Source: an uncultured Lachnospiraceae bacterium
Lineage (GTDB): Bacteria > Bacillota > Clostridia > Lachnospirales > Lachnospiraceae
Assembly: GCA_947591155.1 (NCBI GenBank)
Contig: CANQDA010000039.1
Location: 1-32,091 of the forward strand
Direction of reading: 5' to 3'
DNA: 32,091 nucleotides
Shown piece after piece: positions 8,928-20,500 of this stretch. Position numbers and translations under genes: made by a program. The stretch's first letter is position 1. The number at the start of each line of letters is the position of its first letter. Below the pieces are notes generated by a model, which worked only from the letters and a program-made list of their open reading frames with translations, was not told the DNA's origin and searched no databases.

Positions 8928-8956
8928 TTGAAATAGAAACACAGTTGTTCTATAAT
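8928..8956 (+). promoter_or_regulatory. promoter of the 8997 nuclease gene
   Basis: TTGAAA (8928-8933), a 17-bp spacer and a perfect TATAAT (8951-8956) lie 40 bp before the ATG and just after the upstream terminator. Confidence 0.75.
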
Positions 8957-8996
8957 AACTACATAGAATTCCTCTGCTTTATGTGGAGGATAATGC

Positions 8997-9872
8997 ATGG
9001 GAGAAAACAACAAAAGTAAACTGGAAGCATTGACACTGAAGGACAACTTTATGTTCGGGGCGGTGATGTCCGAGCCGGAAAATTGCAGGCCATTCCTGGA
9101 AATGGCACTAGGAATTCCAATTGAGAGGTTGACGGTCAGCATCGAGAAGAGCTTGGTGTATCACCCGGAGTACAAGGGCGTGCGTCTGGATGTTGAGGCG
9201 AGCGATGAGAAACATACTCGGTTTAATGTTGAGATGCAGGTGGTACCGAAACCGGAGTTGCCGCGTAGGGCGAGGTATTATCACAGTCAGATCGATATGG
9301 AGCTGCTGGCGCGGGGCGACGGTTACGGAAGCCTGCCGGACGTCTATGTGATCTTTATCTGCGATTTCGATCCGTTTGATCGCGGAAAGTACCGCTACAC
9401 ATTTCGGAACATGTGCCTTGAGGAGCAGGGATTCGCCCTGCAGGATGGCTTGACGACGATGTTCCTGAGCACTTGCGGGACGAATCCGAGCGAGGTGCCG
9501 GAGGGTCTTGTCAGTTTTCTGAGATACGTGGGATTAAGCTTGCAGGAGAGTACAAAAGATTCGGAGGACGGCTATGTGCGGCAGTTACAGGCTGCGGTGC
9601 GTCGGGTAAAGGCAAGCCGGGAATGGGAGGCGAGGTTTATGATATTGAAGGAGATGCTGCAGGAACAGCTCGAGGCTGGCTACGCGAAAGGTATAGCAAA
9701 AGGCAAAGTAGAAGATATCCTCGATTTGCTGAATGATCTTCCGGGCGAGGTTTCAGAGGAGTTACAGAGACTTCTTTCTGCTGAAGATGACTGCGATGTG
9801 TTGCGCAAATATCATAGGCTGGCGGCATCTGTCTCCTCTGTGGAAGAGTTCGCGCGACGGCTCCCGATATGA
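8997..9872 (+). CDS. Rpn/PDDEXK_2 family nuclease-like protein
   Basis: This 291-residue protein belongs to the PD-(D/E)XK nuclease family often called Rpn or PDDEXK_2 transposase (recombination-promoting nuclease). The catalytic core is visible: Asp65 in GVRLDVEASD and Glu79/Gln81 in FNVEMQV, followed by the family motif RARYYHSQIDMELLARGDGYGSLPDVYVIFIC. The C-terminal part (about 190-291) is helical with a GYAKGIAKGK stretch and ends LAASVSSVEEFARRL. GTGGAGGAT gives a strong binding site seven bases before the ATG. E. coli RpnA-type members cut DNA and stimulate RecA-independent recombination; activity here is inferred only from the retained residues. It stands alone between two pilin blocks, and pieces of related genes follow it. 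Confidence 0.85.
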   Translation: MGENNKSKLEALTLKDNFMFGAVMSEPENCRPFLEMALGIPIERLTVSIEKSLVYHPEYKGVRLDVEASDEKHTRFNVEMQVVPKPELPRRARYYHSQIDMELLARGDGYGSLPDVYVIFICDFDPFDRGKYRYTFRNMCLEEQGFALQDGLTTMFLSTCGTNPSEVPEGLVSFLRYVGLSLQESTKDSEDGYVRQLQAAVRRVKASREWEARFMILKEMLQEQLEAGYAKGIAKGKVEDILDLLNDLPGEVSEELQRLLSAEDDCDVLRKYHRLAASVSSVEEFARRLPI

Positions 9873-10163
9873 TGACGCAGGAGTGCGAATTGATTTGGGA
9901 ACATGCATATAAGAACTATTCGCATGGGCTGAAAGTTACACGAGAATTAAGACTGAAAAGAACATAAATGAAGAAATTAGAATCCACATAAGAGAAAATC
10001 TATATCATCTAAGCAACCGTTCATGCCTAAATCAGGCAAATTATCAGTTAAAGGATAAGCAGAGGAATTCTATGAAAATAGATAGATGGTTTGAATACAA
10101 AAGAAGAGTTCAGAGAGAGCAACATTTTGTCGCAAATTTCGAATCCTATTTGACAAATGAGAT
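9873..10163. other. gene-free stretch, probable decayed accessory DNA
   Basis: No ORF with a binding site was found here. The sequence is lower in GC than its neighbours and leads into the nuclease remnant at 10164. It most likely holds degraded parts of that gene, but only the later segment is recognisable. Confidence 0.4.
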
Positions 10164-10301
10164 GACCTGCTCTATTATGAACACATAAGGATTTTTACAG
10201 AAGAGAAAACATATGAGGATGGCCTGCATATCCGATGTGTCAACGTGAAGATGGAGACAGTACGGATGTGCAGGCTTGCCTTGTTTTGTGATAGATTTTG
10301 A
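10164..10301 (+). pseudogene. fragment of a third Rpn/PDDEXK_2 gene
   Basis: One open frame without a start encodes DLLYYEHIRIFTEEKTYEDG followed by LHIRCVNVK. The YEDGLH-x(2)-YVN motif also occurs in the neighbouring intact gene at 10361 (RYEDGLHTMYVN). This places the fragment in the middle of the PDDEXK_2 fold, after the catalytic core. Both ends are missing. It is a remnant of a decayed paralogue. Confidence 0.6.
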
Positions 10302-10360
10302 ATATATTTGTGATTGAGATACGAAAGACATGCGCTGGGGAGAGACTATAATGGGATTGC

Positions 10361-11212
10361 ATGACAGAAGAAAGAGAAGAAGCGATTGTCCGGTCGGATG
10401 ATATTATCACGACCAGGGAGCAGAAGATTGCGGCGATTCAGAAATTTACACTGTTCAGCGATACGTTTGCACGGGTTGTTTTTGAGGACGTTGCAGCGTG
10501 TCAATATGTGCTCCGGATTCTGACAGGTGACAGAAAGTTGCGATTGCGATGGTCGAAGACGCAGTATGTGTTGTCGAAACTGGTCTCACACGATGCGTGG
10601 CTGGATGTTCTTGCAGAGAGCGTCAAAGATGAGGTTTTCGCGCTTGAGATTCAGAGCCGGGATGATGTGGACCATCCACATCGTGTGCGTTTCTACGAGT
10701 CGATGATCGACAGCCACTTTCTGGAAAAGGGAAGCACATATGATGAGCTTCCGGACGTGACGTTGATATACATATGTCGGAAAGATTTTCTGGACGGCGG
10801 AGTTGTGTCATGGAGCGTGGAAAAATATCGGAGTGTGCAAGGAAAACGATACGAAGACGGACTGCATACCATGTATGTTAATGCGGAGATTGATGATGGG
10901 TCTGAGATTGCAAGGCTGATGCAGTATCTTTTGACAGCGGATCCGGAGGATATGAGCCATGGAGCGCTATCGAAGCGAGTAAGGTTTTTGAAATGCACTG
11001 AGAAAGGATGGGATCGTATGTGCGAAGTGACAGATTTGTTTTGGAGATCGGGATATGTTGTAGGAGAGGAGAAAGGCGAACATCGTGGAATGAATCGAGG
11101 CATTCGCCTTACAAAGCAAGCATTGGTGTTTCAGGCTCAGGGTAAGACGCAGGAGGAGATCGCAAAGGAACTGAATCTTTCGCGAAAAGAAGTTGCGCTG
11201 ATACTGGAGTGA
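10361..11212 (+). CDS. PDDEXK_2 family nuclease-like protein with C-terminal HTH
   Basis: The 283-residue protein has the nuclease core Asp82 in WLDVLAES and Glu96/Gln98 in FALEIQSR, then HRVRFYESMIDSHFLEKGSTYDELPDVTLIYIC and KRYEDGLHTMYVN, all in the usual order. The last 35 residues (QALVFQAQGKTQEEIAKELN, then LSRKEVALILE) form a helix-turn-helix typical of these proteins. The only in-frame start after the TAA at 10349-10351 is ATG 10361. Its ribosome binding site is poor (GGGAT), and GGGGAGAGA at 10337-10345 is too far upstream, so expression may be weak. It is only distantly related to the 8997 gene. The function is inferred from the fold; DNA cleavage or recombination is likely if it is active. 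Confidence 0.82.
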   Translation: MTEEREEAIVRSDDIITTREQKIAAIQKFTLFSDTFARVVFEDVAACQYVLRILTGDRKLRLRWSKTQYVLSKLVSHDAWLDVLAESVKDEVFALEIQSRDDVDHPHRVRFYESMIDSHFLEKGSTYDELPDVTLIYICRKDFLDGGVVSWSVEKYRSVQGKRYEDGLHTMYVNAEIDDGSEIARLMQYLLTADPEDMSHGALSKRVRFLKCTEKGWDRMCEVTDLFWRSGYVVGEEKGEHRGMNRGIRLTKQALVFQAQGKTQEEIAKELNLSRKEVALILE

Positions 11213-11215
11213 AAA

Positions 11216-11275
11216 ATGGCGGCGTCTGTGTCTTCCGTGGAGGAGTTTGTGCGGCAATTTCTAAAGCGGAGGTAG
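11216..11275 (+). pseudogene. C-terminal tail of a deleted Rpn gene
   Basis: Four bases after the stop at 11212, a short frame reads MAASVSSVEEFVRQFLKRR and stops. This matches the end of the 8997 gene product (LAASVSSVEEFARRLPI). It is therefore the last part of another nuclease of that subfamily whose body has been lost, most simply by recombination between neighbouring Rpn genes. Confidence 0.6.
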
Positions 11276-11433
11276 AGTGTTAGAATAGATATTATATAAA
11301 ATCTAAAAGAGCAATATTATAATATTGCAATAATCCATGCGAATGAGGAGCGTTTTCGAGTGAAGACATATTGGGAATCACTTGCATAATAGCTCCGACG
11401 CCTTGTTTTCATCCTCTTTTTCGCCCTTTTTAC

Positions 11434-11462
11434 TTGTAGTTTCCTTGAAAATGTGCTATTCT
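11434..11462 (+). promoter_or_regulatory. possible promoter of the giant prepilin operon
   Basis: TTGTAG (11434-11439), a 17-bp spacer and TATTCT (11457-11462) lie 80 bp before the GTG start. The match is only moderate. Confidence 0.35.
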
Positions 11463-11542
11463 TTTAAAAACTGGGTTATTGCGCCCTTTTTTAAGAAGAA
11501 GAAAGAGCGTACGGATTTAACAAGGGGAAAAGGGGAACTGAA

Positions 11543-14500
11543 GTGAAGGTGCAGGACATGAAAAGAATGATAAATAGAAGACGGGATGGCGGAGGGAAGC
11601 GGAGCGGCTTCACACTGGTGGAGCTGATCGTTGTACTTGCCTTGATCGGCATCCTGATCGCATTTTCAGCCGGAGGCATGCTGGGCTATACGAACTACGC
11701 GCAGTTCAAGCGGAATAACGACAGCGCGAAGGCGGTCTTCAGCGCGGCGCAGTCCGCCATTTCCTACTACAAGGCCAGCGGCAGACTGGAAGATCTGCGC
11801 AGGGATGTCGAGGCGCTTCCGCAGAGTCCGACGTTCGTGCCGCAGGAGGCGTTTGAGGCGAATGAGGACGCCGGAAGCGGGACACGCGCGGACAATACAG
11901 ATCAGATTTCCTATCTGATGATGTCCAAATCGGATGAGACCTACGAGGCGATCGAGTCGGCGGTGCGGAAGGGTGAGACCCCGGAGGTAGACGAGCAGAC
12001 GCAGCTTCTGTTCCGCATGCTGAGCGATTACATAACGGACGTCAGCCTTTACGATGCGTCGATCTGCGTGGAGTTTGACGCGACGGACGGCGTCGTGTCG
12101 GGTGTGTTTTACTGCGATAAGGACAAGGGATTTTCCTATACGGATTCTGACGATACGTTGAATATCACGAAGCGCGATGAGAGCTACCGCAGGAGAAAGG
12201 GTCTGGGGTACTACAGCACCGAGCTTTCGGAGCGCGCGCCTGAGAAGGTCGAGGATCTGAAGATCGAGGCGGCTAAGCTGGTGAACGCGGAGACGCTTGA
12301 CGTACAGTGGTTCCTTGAGAAGAAGTACCAGTACCTGAAAGGCGATCAGGATTACACTATCATCTTAAAGGATGAAGATGATAATTCTCTTGTGAAGATC
12401 GTTCTGGAAAAGGGACTGGATGCGGACCGTGTCGCTTCGATCAGCAGTGAAACCGGCGGTCATGCCTATGTGCAGGCTAAGAGCGTGACATTGTATGATC
12501 CGACTGATTCTAATTCTGCAACAAATTTTAAAGATCTAGCTTCGCTTTTGGACTCCGGCGCGGGCGGTTCCGACGGAGAGGACTCCGGGAGCGGGATCAT
12601 GTTCCACGCTTATCTGGTGCAGGATGAGTCGGAGGATGAGAAAGCGAATTACGGCAGCGGTATCGCTCTGTCCCTCGATGTGATCGACTCCTATCTGACT
12701 GAGGCTCTGAGCATCGAAGAGTCTGATGCGAGAGAGCAGGCGTTGCTGTCCACTTACAGTGCGCTGCGTCTGAGCTATACGGATGTGGATGGCAAACACT
12801 ACGGTCTGGATCCGAACGGGATCGGGAAGATCTCGGCGACGGTTTGTATCGGGGCGGACACAGAAGACGCGGAGAACGCGAAAGCCACGGGTTCTGAGAA
12901 TGTGTTTTATGCCGACGGCAGGGAGCCGGGCTCCGACGGCGCGGCATATGAGTACGAGATCACGAACGCGCGTCATCTGTATAACGTCAATGTGCGTGAG
13001 AGTGCCAAGGAAAATGACGCGGAACAGATTACATATAAGATCACGAAAGGGTTCGCCTGGGGCGGTCCGGAGGGACTTCTGTCTTACGCGGGACTTGAGA
13101 AAGACGAGACACAGTGGGTCACGGCCAAATTCTGCGCGAAGGGGACGCCTTACGCCTATCCGGTAGCGGCAGAGGGAGAGCGTCCGCAGTATCCGGCGTT
13201 CCCGGGTATTGACAAGCTGAGCAAGGGCAGCACGCTGCTCTACGAGAAAGCCGCGGAAGCGTCCGGGGATGACGCAGGGGACGACGGTGAGAAGAGCGGA
13301 GAGGACGAAGACGCGGGAGCTGAGGAAGCCGAGCCGCAGTGCACTATCGATTATCTGACGCTTGGCCTGCAGCACACCGACGGTACTGCGCCCGGAAAGG
13401 TTGGCCTTGTCCGCGAGAACAACGGGACGATCAAGGATATCAGCCTTGCACATGTAGACGTGCGCGGCATTGTGAAAAAGACGAGCGTGGAAGGTGAGAG
13501 CGGCACAGACGGCGGCACGGGCGACACGGCGGGCAGCACATGGATCTCCGGCGAGGACGTCGGCGTGTTCTGCGGCGTGAACAACGGTACATTGCAGAAT
13601 GTCGAGACGGTCAGCGGCTATGTGACGGGTGGTAAGAACGTCGGCGGCGTCATGGGAAGCGTTTCTACGGGCGCACAGGTGCTCGGCGCAGTGAACGGCG
13701 CGGAGGTCAGCGGCGTCGAGAATGTCGGTGGCATTGTCGGTATGCTGAAAGACGGGTATAAGCTTGAAGGGAAAGAGGATGCCGGGATTGAGAACAGCGG
13801 CATCGTGTACGGTTGGGAGCTTCCGGCCGGAGAGACGCTTGACAGGATCGAGACGGAGGAGACGGGGACGTCGACTGTTGGCCTGAGTGAGGTGACGTCC
13901 AGATACATCGGCGGCATCGCCGGGCGCGTCGCGAGTGGTTCGAGCTTGGCGAACTGTACCAGTGCTCCGGTGCTGAAGGGAGCGGCGCAGGGAGACGCGG
14001 AAAGCGGTGAAGCAGCGGCGCCTTCGGAGGATGAGCTTCAGCAATACCTGCACGGAGATTATGTGGGCGGCATTGCCGGATATCTGGAAGCTGGCGCGCA
14101 GATCACAGGCTGTACCGCAGGTGCTGCGGACGGTTCCGTTTCTTATATATTAGGAGAAAATTATGTCGGCGGCATCGTGGGCTGGAATCAGGGAACGCTC
14201 TCGGGCACCCCGGAAGGCGGCGTTTCGGGGACTGTGCTCGGCCGTGATTTCGTCGGCGGCATTGCCGGGTACAACGACGGCACACCTGCGGCCGCCACGC
14301 TCGGCAATTATGCGACGAACGGCGTCACCGTGGGCGGCAGCAATTTCGTCGGCGGTGTGATCGGTCTGAATACATCGGTGAACCAGATCACAGCAAACTC
14401 CCTCTCCTGGAACGCGAAGAACGTTGCGGGTAACTTCTACGTGGGCGGTTACGCGGGTGCAAACATCGTTGCCCCGTCTTCATCGGCTACGGTTACGGTT

Positions 14501-17500
14501 GCGCAGAATAGCGGCGCAGACAGCGTGACGGCACAGGGCGCGTTTGCGGGCGGCTTGTTCGGTTACAACCGTGTCGTGACGCAGGATAAGCTAGCCGGCC
14601 TTCTGGCGGAGGGGATCGAAGACGCTGGGGACGGCACAGAGAGCGCCTCCGGTGATGTAAAGAGGATGCTGAAGAATACGGAGCAGGCGGCGGACGGTTC
14701 CGGCGAATGGATCCCGTATGTGGTCGCTTCGGTGTTCGACATCGATGCTGCGGACAAAGCAGGCGGCGCAGGTTCGTCCGAACTAACGATGACGATCACG
14801 CAGAGTCCTTCGGCGGCTGCCCCGACAGAGGGGACGCAGCAGTTGGTGGAGGCTCAGATCTTCGCGGGCGGCGTGCTCGGATACAATGCGTCCCAGACCA
14901 GCCTGACCATACAGAATTATACGGGCGTCGCGTCCGTGAAGGCGGACAGCGCGGTGGCAGGCTCTGCGTTTGAGAGCCTCGGACTTGTTCAAAAATATGG
15001 CGACGGTAAAAATTACAGCTTCTCCGGCGGCATACTCGGCTATGTGGCTGAGAAGACGACGCTTGACGGCTGCAGCCTCAGCGGCAGCGTGACGACAGAC
15101 GAGACAGGCGCGGCGACCGGGATCACGGGAGCCACGATGTCCGCCCCTGCCGCGACGTATCTCGGCGGACTGGCGGAGATCAATGAGGGCACGATCAGGA
15201 ATTGTTCCGCGGCGAATCTCGCCGGCGGAGAGCAGGGACACGGCTATGTGGGCGGCATTGTGGGCGTCAATGGAGTCGTCGATGTGATCGAGGCCAGTGC
15301 AGGCGCGGCGGATTTGTCCGAAGCGAAGACCGGCGTCATTGAGAACTGTAAGGTACCTGCCGGTGTTGCGATCAGCGGTTTCAGTGCTGTGGGCGGCATC
15401 GCGGCGGAGAACTATGGAAAGATTCTGATAGGAAATGAAATTACCGAGTCAGGCAGCACGGTGAGTGCGGGCGGAAACGCGAGCGCCAGGACTTCTCTCG
15501 GAGGCGCTGCGGGCGTGAACTACGGGACGATTCTGTTGGGGAACGGCGCGAATGTGGCCGACAGCACACTGGCTACCCAGAACGCGGCTTATGTCGGCGG
15601 TATCGCCGGAGAGAACCGGGGCACGATCGACGCGCAGGGCGCAGACGGAAGCACGACGTTTACTGCCAAGCTGAGCGACAGCGCGATGGCTCCGGCTACA
15701 CTTGGTGGTGTTGCCGGACGAAATGAAGGAACGATTCAGAACATCAGATACGGCGGCACGATAAGCGGCGGCGGGAACAGCGTGAGCGCGGAGGAAGCCT
15801 ACGCGTACGGCGGCATCGCGGGAATCAACGCGGGCCGCGGAAGCATTGAGAAGTGTGGTCTGGCGGAAGGCGCGCAGATCTCGCTGAACGGCCGCAGCTT
15901 TGCGGGCGGTATCGCGGGCCGCAACAGCGAAAATGCCTGGATCCGTGACATTACTGCGGGTTCGGAGACGGTAAGGGTCAGCTCGACGGGCGCGTTTGCG
16001 ACAGGCGGTATCACCGGCGCCAACGAGGGCAGCGCGACGGTGGAGAATGTCTCAATCGGTGAAAAATGGCTGATCCAGGACAGCGTATCTTCCGACGCAG
16101 GTGCAGTGCAGAGCACGTCTGGCCCGGTGGGCGGCGTGATCGGTTTGCACACTTCTTCAAAGGGCTTGAGTGGTCTGACGAACAACGCAGGCTCCGAAAC
16201 GGGGACCGCTTCGCCGGTCGGCGTTATCACTTCCGGAGACGCGGCGGGCGGTATCATCGGCAAGGTGGCGGTGGACGCCGCGGCCAATCCGAATGCCACG
16301 GTTGTCATACAGGATTGCTATAACCGCGGTCCGGTGCAGGCGGCACACAGAGCGGGCGGTATCATTGGCGAGTGGGGTTCTGCCGCCGACGGCAGCATCA
16401 GAGGCTGCTTCAATGGCGAGACTTCCGAACAGAAGTCAGATCCTGTGGAAGACGGAAGCGAAAAAGGCGATACGCATGCGACTGTCAAGGCTACAGCCAC
16501 AGACGCTGCGGGTGCGGCGAGCGCGGCCGGTATCGTCGGTGGCTTTACAGGCATGACGGCAGGACAGACGGTAGAGCTCTACTCCTGCGCGAATTTCGGC
16601 GTGACAGAGGGCAGCTACGGCGCGGGTATCGCGGCGATCTCCGGGGCGCAGCAGAATGCGGCGGCCGGGAACGGTCAGGCCGGGCAGCCGATTGTGAAGC
16701 TAACAGACTGCGCGAATGCCGGACGCAGCGCGGACGGCGCAGGTATTGCAGTCTACTACAGCGGAAAGGCGGGGAACATCAGCCTGAAGCTCGATCGTTG
16801 CCGCAACTATGGAAGACCGGCCAATGACGACACGGATGAATTTGCCGGTCTGGTGGCCTGCATATATGAGGACGGCGGGAAGGCGGTCTTCGATAAAAAG
16901 AGTGAGAAGGCGGAGGCCGGACAGGTCTCGATCACGAACAGCATCGGCGCCGCGGACGTCAAGTATCCGACCGTACCGATGGAGAGCGGAAATTACACGG
17001 AGGTATCCGGGCGCTTCGGAGGTACGAACGTATATTATTACTCGGCAACGAAGGACGAGTCCGGCAACGCCGTGCCAAAGGTGATTGAGACGGCGGGGAT
17101 TGGTGCGGCTGCCAGCTATCTGACTGGCGCGACGCAGCTTCCAGACGGTGACGTGGACGATACCAAGCCGTATCTGAAGGCGATCAATGTGCTGAGTCCG
17201 GGAGAGACCTTTGATCCGAACGGTGAGAGATACGGGCAGGATTGCCGCGGCAATTACAATCGTCTGGAGCTCACGCTGGTGAGCGCCTGCCTGAAGCTTG
17301 CCAACAACGAGCGGGGGGCTGACGTGAACACGACCCCGGCTCCGAAGGATCTAAAAGCGGCAAACAACGGCGGCGTGCTGAACATTACATGGAAGAACAG
17401 GGAAACCGGTGACGTCATGGATTCCGAGGATGCCCCGGAAGAGGGGACGGATCCCGGAGATACGACGATCACCCCGGATGATCCTGCGGACGACGGCTCG

Positions 17501-20500
17501 GAGAACGGCGTGGTCTACAGGGCGAAGCTTGAGATCAGGCTGTACGACAGCGAGGGAGAAGCAAACGCTGACAAAGTGAACGGCACAGAAAAGCCGGCCT
17601 CGGTGGCGTACATGACGATGATCTACGGGGACGCCGATGCGGTGTCGCACAGTGTGAAGGTATCTCAGCTCTGGATGGGGCGGTATGCGAGGATCGCCGT
17701 GACGAACTATTCTTATAGTAAGAAAGAGTCAGAAACGGCTCGATTCACGATCCATATCCTTCCGGTGCTGCAGGAGCCGGAGCTTGCCGTGCGCCTCGGG
17801 GAGGCGGCCGAAGGCCAGACTACCGAAGGAACGCCGGTCTATGTGCTGGAGCTTCTGAACAAGGCAAATTATGAAGACGGCTGCACGCTGAAAGTAACGG
17901 TGCAGGCGGAAGAGCTGGCGAAAACGCCGGCACAGGAGTCGAAGGAGACCGTGGACGACGATGCGGACGAGACGCCGGAGTCCGGGGAGACCTCGGGTGA
18001 CGATACGACAGGAACACAGGAACCGGAAGCAACACCGGAGGACGCTACGAGCGGGACGACGCCGGAGACGGCCGCGAAGACGGAGCAGATCAGTCTGAGT
18101 ATTCCGTTGGAGAACTTCCCGTATCCGCTCACGGCGACATCGGAGGCGGGTGCATTCTTTGCGTCGCTTGACGGGGCAAATACGCACCTGTCATTCACGG
18201 ACGCGCAGATGATTCCGAATGAGACATTGGCTACGCAGGTAGCTTCGTCCGCGACGAAGGACTTCACGGCGGTAACGCCGTCTGACGCGGAGCTGAAAGA
18301 GGAAGATGGCGTCTACACGACGGGTCCGGAGGCCAGCCGTAGTGGAAACACAGTGGCAGTCGCGCTGTCAGGCGAGGATGCGCTGTACCGGGCGGAGCTT
18401 CTCTGTGATGTGCAGGTGAGCGATTGCCTGCTGAAGGGACTGGTCGTTGACGCGGAGCATCAGAGGAAACGCGATGGTGAGAGCACGCTTTCCATGACGC
18501 TTGATATCCCGGAGGCGCAGGCGGAGGAAGCGGCACATGTGCGCGTCTATCCGCTTGAGATGAGCGGCGCGCAGGCAGCGGACGGTGCGAAGCTCGGCTA
18601 TCTTGTGGAGAGCGGGTTGTCGCTTGAGGCGCTGATGGGCAAGACTGCGTATGTGACGGTCACAGAGCCGCAGGCTCAGCAGGCTGCGGCTGCGATGATA
18701 CAGGCTGCGGCCCCTGCACAGGCGCAGCAGGCCCCGGCAGAGACGGAAGTCTCGCAGCAGGATGGTCAGCAGACCGTTTCGGTCGGCGGCGTAGCGCCTG
18801 TCGCGCAGATTCCAGCGGCGGCACAGTCAGGAGAACCGAATGCGCAGGAGAATGCGGAGGATTCAGAAACCACAGCGAACCTTACGACGGTAGAAGCGAA
18901 TCCTGGCTATAGCATTGCGCGGAACTCGGACGGCACGTTCAGTGTATATTACAGTGAGCTGATGAAACAGGCGTCCTTCGAGGGAAGCGTATATGAGTGG
19001 GTTGAGTCCAGGGAGGAACTGGCGACAATGAGCGCTGCCAACGTGGACGCCGGAGCGGGTATACCGGTCGCTCCTGCGGGCACAGATGAGTCCGAGGACG
19101 AGACAGAGGACGACGACTGGGAGGAAGAAGATACCGAAGGCGAGGAAGAAACGACGCCGCAGACGGAGAACAAGACAGAAACGGAGAGTGTGCTTCCGGC
19201 TCCGCAGACTGCGTCTCTGTTCCCGAGCTGGGAGGACGCCGGCGTGGACGCGGAAGGCGAAAAGCGAGAGGCGGTTCCGGAGGAAGAATTCCGGACCAAC
19301 GGACTCAGACTCACCGTCACTCCGCCGGACAGCTCTGTTGAATACAGCTATATGATGAGCGCCGGATTCTACTCGGATATGCCGACGGGCGGCGGAGCGC
19401 CGGACAGCGCGCTGCTTCTGAGTGAGACTGCGGAATACGACAAATATTATGGCAGGCCTCTTGACAGCACGCAGACCAATATGATGTACGGCAACATCTT
19501 TACCTTCTATGATCTGCCGGTCTCATATGCGGGCAAGTATCTGTGCGTGCAGTTCTACGCGTACACTGCAGACAGGCGCATGTCCGAGCTGTCAGATTAT
19601 ATGTGGTTCCGGTTGCCGAAGGTCTGCCTGAAGAGCCCGGAGCTGACCCGCGGTACTGCGACAGCAGAACATATGATGACGACGACGTACGCGGCCGGGA
19701 CGATGCTTCCGGACGGAACGCTAGCGTCAGAGGAGACGGTGCTGACAGAAACGGTAAATCTGAAGCATACGGCGCTGGCCTGGACGCAGGAGAAATATCC
19801 GCTCGGAACCAGGCTGACGACGCAGACCGGTTGGGACGACTGCGGATACACGATCGATCTCTACAAGCTGCTTGACTCAACGATCACGACGGATCCGGAT
19901 TCGGATGTATATAAGGATCCGACCGTGACAGTGAACCTGATGCGCGCAGGAGAGGGCGGAAGCTACTATCTGGAGCGCAGGAACACGAAGCAGGAGAAGG
20001 ACGCGTGGGATGAGACTTATAAGGATGATCCAAATCCGCCCAAAATGCCGGATCCCCGTCCTGTACCTGTCCAGTCTGTCGCGAATCGTATGTCGCACGA
20101 GAATGAGAAATATAAGGCGGAGTTTGATGATCCGACGCTGGAGGAGATCTATGAACTTACACTGAACGAATTTGCGCTTGGTCTCGGACTGGAAGGCTAT
20201 TCCGTTGATCTTGAACAGGCGGCAGAAGGTCTGGGAACGAAGAAGATTGAGGATATTTGTCCTGTCATTCAGATCCGCGAGTATACGGACGGAAGCACAG
20301 ATGAGATCATCAGGATCGAATACAGGCTGATCCTGCCGGATGTCGACCAGATCGATCCGGACAATCCGGCCTCGACAGAGACGTTCCTGTATAATTACCA
20401 GAGGTATTACTGCACACACAGCGTGGTCGTAAAGCCGTTGTGGCAGAGCGTATTTGACGATGTGCAAAACGAGGCGATCACGGCGAACCGGACGCAGAGC

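Noticed and set aside
12536..14053. 505-codon minus-strand ORF opposite the giant prepilin
   Set aside because: It is a shadow of the GC-rich coding strand with arginine- and leucine-rich low-complexity sequence and no domain; similar shadows recur along the whole gene.
13375..16860. CRISPR-like or DNA-level repeat array in the giant gene
   Set aside because: The periodicity is at the protein level only; unit lengths vary and the DNA copies have diverged, so it is a coding GLUG array.
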